Part shown: piece after piece, positions 41,310 through 50,643 of the stretch
Numbering within the stretch: the stretch's first letter is position 1
How the letters are laid out: each line of letters starts with the position of its first letter
Source: Domibacillus sp. PGB-M46
GTDB taxonomy: Bacteria; Bacillota; Bacilli; Bacillales; Domibacillaceae
Direction: 5' to 3'
Assembly: GCF_022668875.1 (NCBI RefSeq)
Contig: NZ_JAKGCR010000001.1
Location: 248,001-312,000, forward strand
Length of the DNA: 64,000 nt
Position numbers and translations under genes: made by a program
Notes under the pieces: model-generated
Seen by the model: the letters and a program-made list of their open reading frames with translations, nothing else
Databases searched by the model: none
Told to the model about the DNA's origin: nothing

Positions 41310-42612
41310 ACATCCAGCAGCCCCCTTTCCTCTCCAAGCTTGTTCATCCTGTTAATCTGGCTGATGGCCCGCACCATGGCGTTTGTTTTTCCATAATGAA
41401 AAAAGGTCACAATGCCGGTTGGGCAGTCGGCGCTTCGTCCGGCACGCCCGGCTATTTGTACAAGGGCGCTTTCCGTAAAAATCCGGTCTTCTGCACCGAC
41501 TACTGCTACATCTACACCAGGGAATGTCACACCCCGCTCCAAAATCGTTGTGGTAAGCAAAACCGGTATTTCCCCTCTGCGCATCGCTTCGACTTTTTCT
41601 TTGCGGAGCGGATCCTCGGCATGCACACTTTGGATACGTGCATCTACTTCTTTTAATGTCAAAAGGGCTTTGTCCATCGTTTCAATATGAGGATAAAAAA
41701 GAAGTGCTTTTTCCTTTTCTTTCAGCCAATCCAAAACAGATGCAGGAACAATCGACTTTTTCCAGTTTCCACACCACTTCATCTCCGGTACAGGCAGCGG
41801 ATGGCGGTGGTAACGGGCCGGAATCACGGTCGCTTCCCGCCTGCCGGAGTCGATGTCTTCCTGCCAGGATGGTTCGGGTGTAGCTGTTAAATAAATAAGA
41901 GAGGATTTCTGTTTGCGTGCTTTTTGAACGGCGAATTGAAGCGAAGCATCAAACGTGTACGGAAAAGCATCGACTTCATCAAGGATCATGACGTCAAACG
42001 CTTCAAAAAAGCGGAGCAGCTGGTGGGTCGTAGAGATCACAAGCGGACTATACGTATGGCGGTCTGGACTGCCTCCATACAGTACGGCAGGCGGCGTATC
42101 GGGAAACACGTTTTGAAGGCGCGGAGCCAGTTCCCGGACAACATCGGCTCTTGGTGCCGCCATGCAGACACGTTTTCCATTTTGAAGGGCTTGGGCGATA
42201 CCTTCAAATAACACTTCTGTTTTCCCGGCACCGGCAACGGCCCAGACCGTGTGTTCAAGATCATTTTCTACTGCATGCCGAACATGCCGGGAAGCTTTCT
42301 TTTGGCCGGCTGACAGTGTGCCGGACCAGTGCATCTCTCCGGCTCGCTTCGGATGCGCCGGCTCGGGCCAATCCAGCGGTAAAGAGTTGTACAGGATGAG
42401 ATTTTGCCCATTTGAATGCAGTTTCGGCAGTACGCGCAGTTGGTGCCGCACCGGGCACATGGATGGGATGAGAAGTTCGAGGTATTTCCGCAGCGGTGGC
42501 AAAGAAGCGGGCGGGACAAGCCGGGGCGGACAGCGAGAGAATGAACATCGGAGAGAATGGGAATTTCTTCATCTGTCAATTCACGGCCTGAAAAAAAGTG
42601 AGCATGTTTCAT
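41306..42612 (-). pseudogene. comFA: comFA, DNA-uptake helicase with a frameshift
   Basis: ComFA powers DNA import during competence. The N-terminal zinc region (LLCHRCGN, then CARCGTNCAYCRNC) reads in one frame from the ATG at 42612 (after GAAAGGATG). The helicase core (GAGKTEVLF Walker A, DEVDAFP box II, TATPEPSW, QIAGRAGRS) reads in the -1 frame to the stop at 41306. Continuity of homology breaks at about 42366-42378, between TTLYRW and PEPAHPKRAG, where one base seems missing. No slippery heptamer is seen. Either the gene is truly broken or the sequence has a one-base error; both halves are otherwise well conserved. Confidence 0.8.
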
Positions 42613-42633
42613 AAGTCACATCCTTTCAGCCCC

Positions 42634-42662
42634 AGTATACTTTATCTGGATAAATATTACAA
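42634..42662 (-). promoter_or_regulatory. Sigma-A-type promoter of the comF genes
   Basis: TTGTAA (42662-42657) and TATACT (42639-42634) on the minus strand are 17 bp apart. The start codon is 22 bp downstream. No clear ComK box was found by eye. Confidence 0.55.
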
Positions 42663-42692
42663 CCGTTATCAGAATGTCATGATAATTTAACA

Positions 42693-42720
42693 TTGGGTCA
42701 TTTTTCCGGTATGTTATACT
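42693..42720 (+). promoter_or_regulatory. Sigma-A-type promoter of the second SLH gene
   Basis: TTGGGT and TATACT are 16 bp apart, 40 bp upstream of the ATG at 42760. It is divergent from the comF promoter. Confidence 0.5.
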
Positions 42721-42759
42721 TTTCTTTGTAACATTGAAACAAAAAAGAAAGGGGATTTT

Positions 42760-45054
42760 ATGCGAAAAATTGGAGGAAGCCTGACAGCACTTTTACTCGT
42801 GATCCTATTCGCGGTTAACGTGTCAGCACAGAGCTTCAGCGATATTTCAAGCCACTGGGCAAAAAAAGAGATCGAGGATCTTGTGGCAGATGGTGTCATT
42901 GCGGGTTATGAGGATGGAACCTTTCGTCCTTATGCAAGTGTAACAAGAGGCCAGTTTTTGGCGTATCTTGCCCGGGCGCTTGATTTGCCTGCCGGCGATT
43001 CTGCTTTTGTGGATGTGGGTCCTGGCAGCACTCTTTACCCTGAAATTGCCGCCGCGAAAAAAGCCGGTATCATCCAGGGGACAACCGAAGGAAAAGCGCT
43101 CCCGAACGAGGCCATTACCCGCTCTGATGTAGCGGTTATGCTGGATCGTGCCATGCAGTATAAAGGCGATTACATGGAGCGTACACCGTTAACCTTCACA
43201 GATGCGAAAGAAATTGGCGCTTATGCGTATGCATCGGTTGAGCGAATGACGCATTACGGACTGATTTATGGAACGGCAGATAATACATTCCTGCCAAAGA
43301 AAATAGCAACACGCGGCGAATCAGCTGTATTTATTCACCGGATGATGACAAAGCTTGGACTTCTTGGCACCGTTAAAGAGCCGATTGAAGTGCCAAAACC
43401 GGCTGATAATCAGGAAGTAATCGTTCCGATCAGCGATTATCAATATGTAAAGGTTCGTATGAATTCACGCGGCGTGCCGCTTTCATATGACCGCCAGGAA
43501 ACGGACAAGCATATTGAATCAACAGACTATCATTATTACTACCATATGGGTTATGCTTCTAAACCACTCGGATCTCTTCGTGTAACCCTTCGCAAGCTGA
43601 CAAACGGCGATACATTCGTCTTCACGAAATTTACTCACAATGCGGACAATACATATTCCGCTACTGTTTCCCTGCCGTTTTCACAGTCTGATAACTATTC
43701 ACTTGCTAAATACAGCGATCAGGGTACCGTTGTTCGTGAACACCATGACGTATTTGGCATTGATGAAACGAGCCACCCAATCGGCGTGCTTTCTGCTAAA
43801 AAAGGGTCGGCGGTCACAGGCGAAGTCATGATGGGCAAAAACTATGTAGCTGTTCCGAAAGAACAGAAATATACAGACGGCGCCGTTTCCCGCATTCGTG
43901 TGCTTGATCAAGAGTATTCAGGTTATGACGTTCAGCAGGCCGGCAATACCGTTACGGCAAATATGAACATAACGGTAAAAGGCAACGCCATTTCAGATTC
44001 ATGGGCGCTTGTGTCGGACAAGTCCTTGTTCCAGAGCTCATCTACACGCGATGAATGGTTTAAACGCACAATTGCCGAGTATATCTCGATCAATAACTGG
44101 CTCACAGCAGACGGTGCCTATACAAAGCTGCCTTGGTCGATCGAACCGGGCTATCAAATGGGCTACGGACGCAGCATCAACCGGATGCAGGCTGGAATTT
44201 ATTTGACGGCTTACCAGGAACATAACGACCGTTATTTATATGACCTTGTGTTGAATGGAGTCGCGGATCTGGATGTATTCTCCGGTGGTGAAGTAACGAA
44301 AGGAACCCAGCCGCTTTTCTACACAGAATATACAAGCACGTGGCTGAAAAAATCATATGGCACGACAGCACCATATGTGGATACGCGTTTAAATGAAAAT
44401 GCCGCAATGTTTTTGAAAAACACAGGCGAAGCACTTGGCATTGAAGCGTTAAAAGATGACAACTTAACGTATGCGAACTTCCTTGTAAACCAAAAATCAC
44501 TCGGCAATATCATTCCGGTAACCGCATCAAGCTATATGATTTCAGATTACTATAAACCTGGTTCCAAGCAGACACATTCATCACTGAACCACGCACTAGG
44601 CGGCATGCGTTTCTTGATCGTCGCTTATGAGCAGACCGGTGATGAAAAGTATTTGAGGCCGATGCGCGAATTCAAAGCCGGTATTGAGAATTTATATCCA
44701 AAATGGATTCGTACCGACAGCACCCGAAAAGGCGACTTCTGGTATCAGGTCAATCCTGATTTAACCTTTGCCGGCAATGACTACGAGCTTTTAACGCTTT
44801 TGGATCTTTTGTTAAACCAGGAAGCGTTGGAGCGAATCGATATGCCGCGCAGCGCTGTGTTTGATCAAATGATACGGTCAAAAACAACGTATCTTGTCGA
44901 AAACAACCGTCCATTTATCGATGAAGTGGTGAAGAAGCTGAATGAACAGGGCTTCGGCGACTTGATCAGCGGTACACGGGCGGCAAGCACAGAACGGATC
45001 GACAGAGAAGAAATGCAAATGATCACAGATGTGCTGAATTCCGTTCCAAAATAA
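42760..45054 (+). CDS. Surface protein with three SLH domains and a large C-terminal module
   Basis: A 764-residue exported protein. The signal peptide ends at VSA-QS near residue 24. Three SLH domains follow (FSDISSHWAKKEIEDL, then FVDVGPGSTLYPEIAAA, then FTDAKEIGAYAYASVERM). Residues about 220-420 look beta-rich. Residues about 440-750 are helical with repeated Trp/Tyr-rich pairs (INNWLTADGAYTKLPW, LGGMRFLIVAYEQTGDEKYL) and resemble alpha/alpha-toroid carbohydrate enzymes such as C5-epimerases; this is a weak structural guess. The ATG at 42760 follows AAAGGGG. SLH domains tie it to pyruvylated wall polymer. Confidence 0.85.
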   Translation: MRKIGGSLTALLLVILFAVNVSAQSFSDISSHWAKKEIEDLVADGVIAGYEDGTFRPYASVTRGQFLAYLARALDLPAGDSAFVDVGPGSTLYPEIAAAKKAGIIQGTTEGKALPNEAITRSDVAVMLDRAMQYKGDYMERTPLTFTDAKEIGAYAYASVERMTHYGLIYGTADNTFLPKKIATRGESAVFIHRMMTKLGLLGTVKEPIEVPKPADNQEVIVPISDYQYVKVRMNSRGVPLSYDRQETDKHIESTDYHYYYHMGYASKPLGSLRVTLRKLTNGDTFVFTKFTHNADNTYSATVSLPFSQSDNYSLAKYSDQGTVVREHHDVFGIDETSHPIGVLSAKKGSAVTGEVMMGKNYVAVPKEQKYTDGAVSRIRVLDQEYSGYDVQQAGNTVTANMNITVKGNAISDSWALVSDKSLFQSSSTRDEWFKRTIAEYISINNWLTADGAYTKLPWSIEPGYQMGYGRSINRMQAGIYLTAYQEHNDRYLYDLVLNGVADLDVFSGGEVTKGTQPLFYTEYTSTWLKKSYGTTAPYVDTRLNENAAMFLKNTGEALGIEALKDDNLTYANFLVNQKSLGNIIPVTASSYMISDYYKPGSKQTHSSLNHALGGMRFLIVAYEQTGDEKYLRPMREFKAGIENLYPKWIRTDSTRKGDFWYQVNPDLTFAGNDYELLTLLDLLLNQEALERIDMPRSAVFDQMIRSKTTYLVENNRPFIDEVVKKLNEQGFGDLISGTRAASTERIDREEMQMITDVLNSVPK

Positions 45055-45055
45055 A

Positions 45056-45092
45056 AAAAGCGTTCCAGCTTCGAGCTGGAGCGCTTTTTCTT
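45056..45092. terminator. Bidirectional terminator between the SLH gene and degV
   Basis: AAAAAGCGTTCCAGCT pairs with AGCTGGAGCGCTTTTT (one G-T) around TCG, with T-runs on both strands. Confidence 0.9.
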
Positions 45093-45111
45093 TTTAGTTG
45101 ATGACCACTTA

Positions 45112-45966
45112 TCACTCGGACGTTCTTTTTTTCGTCCAGCCGAGCGCCAAGGCGCCTTCTCCTAAGTGTGTGGCAATGACCGGGCCGAAGCTTGAAATGC
45201 TGATTTCGGCTTTCGGAAACTGCTGCTTTAATTCCGCTGTCCATTTCCGGGCCTCTTCCTCCCGGTTCGCATGAATGACAGATGCCTGCAGCGTGTCTCC
45301 GCCCCCATAATCTTCTCCGAACAAATCACCAATGCGTTTGAGCGCTTTTTTGCTTGTTCGAATTTTTTCAAATGGCGCGAGCCGCTTGTCTTCCACATGG
45401 AGAATCGGTTTTACTTGAAGCAGGCCGCCAATCAGCGCCTGTGCCCCGCTTAAACGTCCTCCCCGCTTTAAATGGTTTAAATCATCTACCATAAAGTACG
45501 CTTTCGTCCATTTTTTCATTTCGGCCAGCTCAGCCAAAATGGCATCCGGCGCTTTTCCTTCTTTGACCAATTCTGCCGCCCGCAGCACGTAAAAAGCCTG
45601 TGGTGCACAGCTGATTTCCGAATCAAATGAATACACATCTAACTCCTCTACCATGTCTGCGGCGGTAATGGATGACTGATAGGTGCCGCTCAGTTCACTT
45701 GATAAGTAAATGCCAATAACTGCATCGTACTCCTTGGCAATTTGTTCATACAGCTCAACAAAGTGGCCGATGACCGGCTGAGAGGTGGTGGGCAGCCTGC
45801 CTCCTTCATTCACTTTTCCGTAAAACTCTTCCATTGTGATATCGAGCTCTTCACGATATACATCCTCACCAAAAATAACGCTGAGCGGAATCATAAAAAT
45901 ATTAAGCTCCTCGCGCAGCGCTTTTGGAAGATAAGCGGTGCTGTCGGTCAAAATGGCCGTCTTCAT
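45112..45966 (-). CDS. degV: DegV family fatty-acid-binding protein
   Basis: A 284-residue DegV protein, which binds a fatty acid (as FakB does when it presents fatty acids to a kinase). The N-terminus MKTAILTDSTAYLP, the LPTTSQP motif, LSSELSGTYQSS and the LKRGGRLSGAQALIGG loop match the family. It lies between the comF region and degU/degS as in Bacillus, but with several genes inserted. The ATG at 45966 follows GGCAGG. Confidence 0.92.
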   Translation of the reverse strand: MKTAILTDSTAYLPKALREELNIFMIPLSVIFGEDVYREELDITMEEFYGKVNEGGRLPTTSQPVIGHFVELYEQIAKEYDAVIGIYLSSELSGTYQSSITAADMVEELDVYSFDSEISCAPQAFYVLRAAELVKEGKAPDAILAELAEMKKWTKAYFMVDDLNHLKRGGRLSGAQALIGGLLQVKPILHVEDKRLAPFEKIRTSKKALKRIGDLFGEDYGGGDTLQASVIHANREEEARKWTAELKQQFPKAEISISSFGPVIATHLGEGALALGWTKKRTSE

Positions 45967-46072
45967 CTGCTTATACCTGCCTTTTTCATTTTTTCATATC
46001 CCTTACATTTTAGCCCAATAGAGGTTGTTTTGCACCCCTTTTCCGGTAAGATAAAGAGGAGGAGGGATGATC

Positions 46073-47008
46073 ATGAAATCTGCATGGCTTGTTTTGACGG
46101 GTGCCACACTATGGGGCACGATTGGTTTGTTTGTGCAAGGACTTTATACATACGGTTTCTCGCCTATCGATGTGGTGGCGCTGCGTGTACTCGGTTCCGC
46201 TTTGGTACTCTTTCTTTTTCTGCTCCTTTTTAAGCGTAACCTGCTTCATATTCAGCTGCGCGATTTATTTTTTTTCGCGGGCTGCGGCATTGTCAGCATT
46301 GTCTTTTTTAATTTATGCTTTTTTACTGTAATGGAACGATCCTCCAACTCCCTGGCTGTTGTGCTTTTGTATACCGGGCCGGTTTTTGTTGTGCTGCTGT
46401 CGCGCCTTTTTTTCAAAGAGCCGATGACGGGCGGCAAAGCGGTTGCGCTTTTGTTAACCGTGCTCGGCTGTATGCTTGCGGTAGGGCTTGTGCCGTCCGG
46501 CGACGCGGGCATGTCTCCCGGCACCATCTTCATTGGGCTTTTATCCGGCTTTTTTTATGCTTTGTATTCGATTTTCGGCAAATTTGTCGCCCATCGCTAT
46601 CATTCTGTTACCATCACGGCTTACGCGATGCTGACGGCCTCCCTCTGCGTCGTACCGATGTCGGGGCTTGCGGCAAATCAAGCGCAATTGCTGGAGCCGG
46701 CGGTTCTTTGGAATACGTTTGGCCTGGCCGTGTTATCAACGGTTTTTGCTTACAGCTTCTACACCGCGGGTCTTTCTCAAATGGAATCCGGCCGTGCAGC
46801 TATTTTAGCAGTGGCCGAACCCGTGGTAGCCATTTGGATCGGCATTCTTCTTTTTGGAGACAAGCTGACGATATGGCAGGCTGGCGGCATTCTTTGTATT
46901 TTAGCAGCTGTCCTGTTCACGATTGAGCGGCGCCCGGCAGGAAAAGCAAAGTCCCAACGTCTGTTTTTCAACCCAGAAAATCGGAATAAGGACCGAAAAA
47001 CACTGTAA
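46073..47008 (+). CDS. EamA (DMT) family transporter
   Basis: A 311-residue membrane protein with ten hydrophobic segments in two EamA halves. The first half opens with LVLTGATLWGTIGLFV, and the second with LLSGFFYALYSIFGK. The GLSQMESGRAAILAVAEPVVA stretch near the end is typical of the family. Substrates in this family are metabolites or amino acids and cannot be inferred here. The ATG at 46073 is preceded by GGAGGAGG with proper spacing; the ATG at 46067 is too close. It is convergent with the aco operon. Confidence 0.9.
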   Translation: MKSAWLVLTGATLWGTIGLFVQGLYTYGFSPIDVVALRVLGSALVLFLFLLLFKRNLLHIQLRDLFFFAGCGIVSIVFFNLCFFTVMERSSNSLAVVLLYTGPVFVVLLSRLFFKEPMTGGKAVALLLTVLGCMLAVGLVPSGDAGMSPGTIFIGLLSGFFYALYSIFGKFVAHRYHSVTITAYAMLTASLCVVPMSGLAANQAQLLEPAVLWNTFGLAVLSTVFAYSFYTAGLSQMESGRAAILAVAEPVVAIWIGILLFGDKLTIWQAGGILCILAAVLFTIERRPAGKAKSQRLFFNPENRNKDRKTL

Positions 47009-47050
47009 TTCTCTTTTTTCGAGCTGTTCATCCTGAAAGTCTAACTGCAC

Positions 47051-47098
47051 AAAAAGGGTGTCTCATAAGCCGATTTTTCGTCTTAGAGACACCCTTTC
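47051..47098. terminator. Bidirectional terminator between the EamA gene and acoC
   Basis: GGGTGTCTC-A-TAAG pairs with CTTA-GAGACACCC, with flanking A/T runs on both sides. Confidence 0.9.
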
Positions 47099-47184
47099 TG
47101 CATTCTAACTTATCCATTCACCAGGCTTCTTGCTGGAAAGTATCGATGGGATTGTTTGATTCGATTGATGTATCCCGCTTCGGA

Positions 47185-48444
47185 TTATTCCGCCAGCATG
47201 CGATACGGCTGTTCGAGCATTCCTTTTAGCGTCTGCAGGAAAGCGGCTGCCGGGGAGCCGTCAATCGCACGGTGGTCGAATGTCAGGCTGAGCGGCTGAA
47301 TGTGCCGCTTTTGCAGTTCATCTCCCATAAATACTGCTTCCGGCATCGCTCGGCCGAGGCCTAGAATACCGATCTCTGGCGGGTTCAAAACAGGTGTAAA
47401 AAACTCCACCTCGTAGTTTCCAAGATTGGTAATTGTAAACGTTGAGCCTTTTAACGTTTCCGCCTGGATACGGCCGCCTCTAACGTCGTCCGCGTTGGAG
47501 CGGATCCGGCTGGATAAGTCTCTCAGCGACAGGCGGCACGCGTCATTGATTACCGGCACCATCAAGCCGCCATCCAGTGCTACTGCGATTCCGAGATGGA
47601 CGCGGTCGTGCAGGGCAAGCTGGCCATTCTCAAGGGTCGCGTTCATTTCCGGATGCTTTTTCAGCGAAGCGATAACCGCTTTCGCAACAAAGTCAGTCAG
47701 CGTAAGCTTCACGCCGCTTTCTGCCAGCGACTCATTCATCTGCTGGCGAATCGTCATTAAATCCGTTACATCTGCCCTCATCGTAATGGTCAGCTGCGCG
47801 GTTGTCTGCAGGCTGTCAAACATGCGCTCCGCGATCACCTTGCGCATACCGGCAAGCGGTTTGCCTGATGCAGAAGAGCGGGAAGACATCGGCTCTACGT
47901 CTGCTTCCGGCGCCGGCTGAACGGTTGCGGCGGCCGGCTGTGTATTGTGGTTTAAGTGGCGTTCCACATCAGACCGGGTAATCCGCCCATTCGGCCCCGT
48001 TCCCGGAATGCCGGTTACATCCAGATCATGTTCCCTGGCAAGCTTGCGGGCAGCCGGTGAAATACGGGTTCTGCCGCCATTTCTTTGCACTTTTGCGGCG
48101 GCCGGCTCAGGTGTCTGTTCAATCGAAGCCGGTATTTCTTCCGGCATATCCGGCGCTTCCTGATGAAGCTCGGCTTGAGATGCGTTTACCGCTTTCGTTT
48201 CTTCTCCTGCTGCACCGACAAACCCGATCGCTTCGCCGACTTTTACCACTTCATCCGGAGACGCCTCGATTTTCAGCAAAACCCCGTCTGCCGGCGCTTC
48301 TATATCTTTCTCAATTTTATCTGAGCTGATCACGGCGACTGAATCCCCTTTTTTTACTTCATCACCCTCCTGCTTCAGCCATTCAACGATCGTTCCTTCT
48401 TCCATCCCCATACCGAGCTTCGGCATAATCAACTTTACAGCCAT
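47185..48444 (-). CDS. acoC: Acetoin dehydrogenase E2, dihydrolipoyl acetyltransferase
   Basis: A 419-residue E2 enzyme. The N-terminal lipoyl domain carries the lipoylated lysine in SSDKIEKD (K43). The peripheral-subunit-binding domain reads RISPAARKLAREHDLDV, and the catalytic domain ends with FDHRAIDGSPAA (catalytic His and Asp). It takes the acetyl group from acetoin cleavage to CoA. It is the last gene of acoA-acoB-acoC. No E3 (acoL) gene follows, so dihydrolipoyl dehydrogenase must come from elsewhere. Confidence 0.93.
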   Translation of the reverse strand: MAVKLIMPKLGMGMEEGTIVEWLKQEGDEVKKGDSVAVISSDKIEKDIEAPADGVLLKIEASPDEVVKVGEAIGFVGAAGEETKAVNASQAELHQEAPDMPEEIPASIEQTPEPAAAKVQRNGGRTRISPAARKLAREHDLDVTGIPGTGPNGRITRSDVERHLNHNTQPAAATVQPAPEADVEPMSSRSSASGKPLAGMRKVIAERMFDSLQTTAQLTITMRADVTDLMTIRQQMNESLAESGVKLTLTDFVAKAVIASLKKHPEMNATLENGQLALHDRVHLGIAVALDGGLMVPVINDACRLSLRDLSSRIRSNADDVRGGRIQAETLKGSTFTITNLGNYEVEFFTPVLNPPEIGILGLGRAMPEAVFMGDELQKRHIQPLSLTFDHRAIDGSPAAAFLQTLKGMLEQPYRMLAE

Positions 48445-48457
48445 CGCTAATCCCCCT

Positions 48458-49486
48458 TTATATCACCAATTCGCTGCCGGTCATTTCCTGAACGGCTTTG
48501 ATGATTTTATCTGGTGTTGGCAAATAAATGTCTTCCAAAGATGGAGCGAATGGAACCGGTGTATGCGGCGCAGTGACCATTTTGATCGGCGCATCCAGAT
48601 AGTCAAATCCTTTGTCAGCCACAAGAGCAGCGATGTCGGTTGCCGCACTGCAGCGCGGATTGGCTTCATCGACGACAATAAGCCGCCCTGTTTTTTCAAC
48701 CGACGATAAAATCGTATCCTCATCAAGCGGTGACAGAGTGCGCGGGTCGATAATTTCGGCTTCTACTCCATTCTTAGACAGCTCCGCCGCTGCTTTGATG
48801 GCGGTGTGCACCATTTTGCCGATCGCTACAATGGTCACGTCTTCCCCTTTTCGCTTAATATCGGCTTTTCCAAAGGGAATGCGGTATGACCCTTCCGGCA
48901 CTTCCCCTTTCATCGTGTACAGCGTTTTGTCTTCAAAAAAGACGACCAAATCATCATCAAAAATAGATTCGAGAAGAAGCCCTTTCGCATCATACGGAGT
49001 GGATGGAATGACGACTTTAAGGCCCGGAATATGCGTAAAAAAAGAATACAAGCTTTGAGAATGCTGGGCTGCGGCACGGAAGCCTGCACCATGCATCGTC
49101 CGAATGGTGAGCGGCACTTTCGCTTTTCCGCCAAACATGTAGCGCAGCTTAGCCCCCTGGTTCATCACTTCATCCAGACAGCTACCGATAAAGTCATTAA
49201 ACATCAGCTCGGCGATCGGGCGCATTCCGGTAGCAGCTGCGGTCACCGCTGCACCGATGTAGCCCGCTTCCGCTATCGGTGTATCAATAACCCGCTCCCG
49301 GCCAAATTCCTGTACAAGCCCTTTTGTAACCCCCATTACGCCGCCCCAGGCTTCTTCATCCTGCAGGTGGTCTACCGCTGCTCCGCCCGCTACATCTTCA
49401 CCGAGCAGAATCACATCTTGATCTTCTCTCATCGAAAGAGCCATTGCTTCGTTTACGGCCTGTGAAAAAGTGATTTGACGCGTCAT
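48458..49486 (-). CDS. acoB: Acetoin dehydrogenase E1 beta subunit
   Basis: A 342-residue TPP-enzyme beta subunit. Characteristic runs are ILLGEDVAGGAA, IDTPIAEAGYIGAA, MFNDFIGSCLDEVMNQ and IDPRTLSPLDEDTIL. It pairs with AcoA to decarboxylate and cleave acetoin, giving acetaldehyde and an acetyl unit. Its ATG overlaps the acoA stop by 4 bp. It is 13 bp before acoC. The sequence alone resembles pyruvate dehydrogenase E1 beta; the acoR context decides for acetoin. Confidence 0.92.
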   Translation of the reverse strand: MTRQITFSQAVNEAMALSMREDQDVILLGEDVAGGAAVDHLQDEEAWGGVMGVTKGLVQEFGRERVIDTPIAEAGYIGAAVTAAATGMRPIAELMFNDFIGSCLDEVMNQGAKLRYMFGGKAKVPLTIRTMHGAGFRAAAQHSQSLYSFFTHIPGLKVVIPSTPYDAKGLLLESIFDDDLVVFFEDKTLYTMKGEVPEGSYRIPFGKADIKRKGEDVTIVAIGKMVHTAIKAAAELSKNGVEAEIIDPRTLSPLDEDTILSSVEKTGRLIVVDEANPRCSAATDIAALVADKGFDYLDAPIKMVTAPHTPVPFAPSLEDIYLPTPDKIIKAVQEMTGSELVI

Positions 49487-50496
49487 CGTGCAGCACCCCC
49501 ATCTGTTTTATACGATACATACACATCTTCCATCAGCTGCTCTGGAAGCGGATATGGGCTCCTTTCCGCAAACTCGACGGCACGATCCACGGCTCTCCGC
49601 ACATCGTCATCCATTTGGTCAAGCTCCGCTTCAGTCATAATCCCCTGCTCAGTTAAGTATGTGTAAAACTTTTTAATGGCATCGAGGTCATCCAGATGCT
49701 TGACTTTCTCTTCGCCTTTATATGTCTGGGCATCCCCTTCAAAATGGCCGTAGTTCCGATATGTGATACATTCGATTAATGTCGGTCCTTCGCCATTCCG
49801 GGCCCGCTCTACTGCCCGCTGCGCAGCTTCCCGCACCGCCATCACATCTTTTCCGTCTACCGTTTCGCCTGGAATGCCATAGCCGATGGCCCGGTCAGCA
49901 ATCGACTTACAGCTGGAAGCGTAGTGGAAAGGCGTCGCTTCCGCAAATCCATTGTTTTCCGCGACAAAAATAACCGGTAAGTTCCAGATCGCTGCCATGT
50001 TAATGCCTTCATGGAACGTTCCGTGGTTATTGGCGCCATCCCCGAAAAAGCAAACCGCCACGCCGCCTGTTTTTTTCAATTTATGCGTCAAGCCGGCCCC
50101 GACAGCCAGCGGAAATCCCCCGCCCACAATTCCATTCGCCCCGAGCATTCCTTTTTCCACGTCAGCAATATGCATCGAGCCGCCTTTGCCTTTGCAGAGC
50201 CCGGTCGCTCTTCCGTAAATCTCTGCCATCATGCCCTCTAAATCACAGCCTTTGGCAATACAGTGGCCGTGGCCGCGATGGGTGCTTGTAATGTAATCCT
50301 TATCGTCGAGATGAGAGCAAAGGCCGACTGCAATCGCTTCTTCCCCTGCATACAAATGAACAAAGCCAGGCAGAATCCCCGTTCCGAAAATATCGTGAAC
50401 CCGGTCTTCAAAGTGGCGTATTTCAAGCATTTTTTCGAACATCCATGTGGCTTCTTCTTTCGAAATAGTCGGCTGGTTTGTTTGCGTTTGTGACAC
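49483..50496 (-). CDS. acoA: Acetoin dehydrogenase E1 alpha subunit
   Basis: A 337-residue TPP-dependent E1 alpha subunit. The TPP motif is CFFGDGANNHGTFHEGIN. Also clear are STHRGHGHCIAKG and GFVHLYAGEEAIAVG. It starts with GTG at 50496 behind GGGAGAGGG. A sigma-54 promoter and a cre box lie in front of it, as for B. subtilis acoA. It is the first gene of acoA-acoB-acoC. Confidence 0.93.
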   Translation of the reverse strand: MSQTQTNQPTISKEEATWMFEKMLEIRHFEDRVHDIFGTGILPGFVHLYAGEEAIAVGLCSHLDDKDYITSTHRGHGHCIAKGCDLEGMMAEIYGRATGLCKGKGGSMHIADVEKGMLGANGIVGGGFPLAVGAGLTHKLKKTGGVAVCFFGDGANNHGTFHEGINMAAIWNLPVIFVAENNGFAEATPFHYASSCKSIADRAIGYGIPGETVDGKDVMAVREAAQRAVERARNGEGPTLIECITYRNYGHFEGDAQTYKGEEKVKHLDDLDAIKKFYTYLTEQGIMTEAELDQMDDDVRRAVDRAVEFAERSPYPLPEQLMEDVYVSYKTDGGAAR

Positions 50497-50529
50497 TGGT
50501 ACCCTCTCCCTTTCATTGATAAATGAAAT

Positions 50530-50543
50530 AGAAAACGCTTTCT
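50530..50543 (-). promoter_or_regulatory. cre box (CcpA site) in the aco leader
   Basis: AGAAAGCGTTTTCT on the minus strand is a near-palindromic match to the catabolite-responsive element, just downstream of the sigma-54 promoter. It would allow CcpA repression when glucose is present, as known for the B. subtilis aco genes. Confidence 0.75.
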
Positions 50544-50552
50544 ATATCTTTA

Positions 50553-50569
50553 ATGCAAACATCGTGCCA
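50553..50569 (-). promoter_or_regulatory. Sigma-54 (SigL) promoter of acoABC
   Basis: TGGCACG, 4 nt, TTGCAT on the minus strand: the -24 GG and -12 GC elements are exactly spaced. AcoR, encoded directly upstream, is the expected activator. Confidence 0.93.
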
Positions 50570-50643
50570 ATTCGAAAGGGCACCCGAATAAAGGAATATC
50601 CCAACCCAAAACATCATTTTTCCCGCCGCTGTCCCACCATGTC

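Noticed and set aside
42366-42400. Programmed -1 frameshift in comFA
   Set aside because: No slippery heptamer or clear downstream structure is seen; a mutation or sequence error is more likely.
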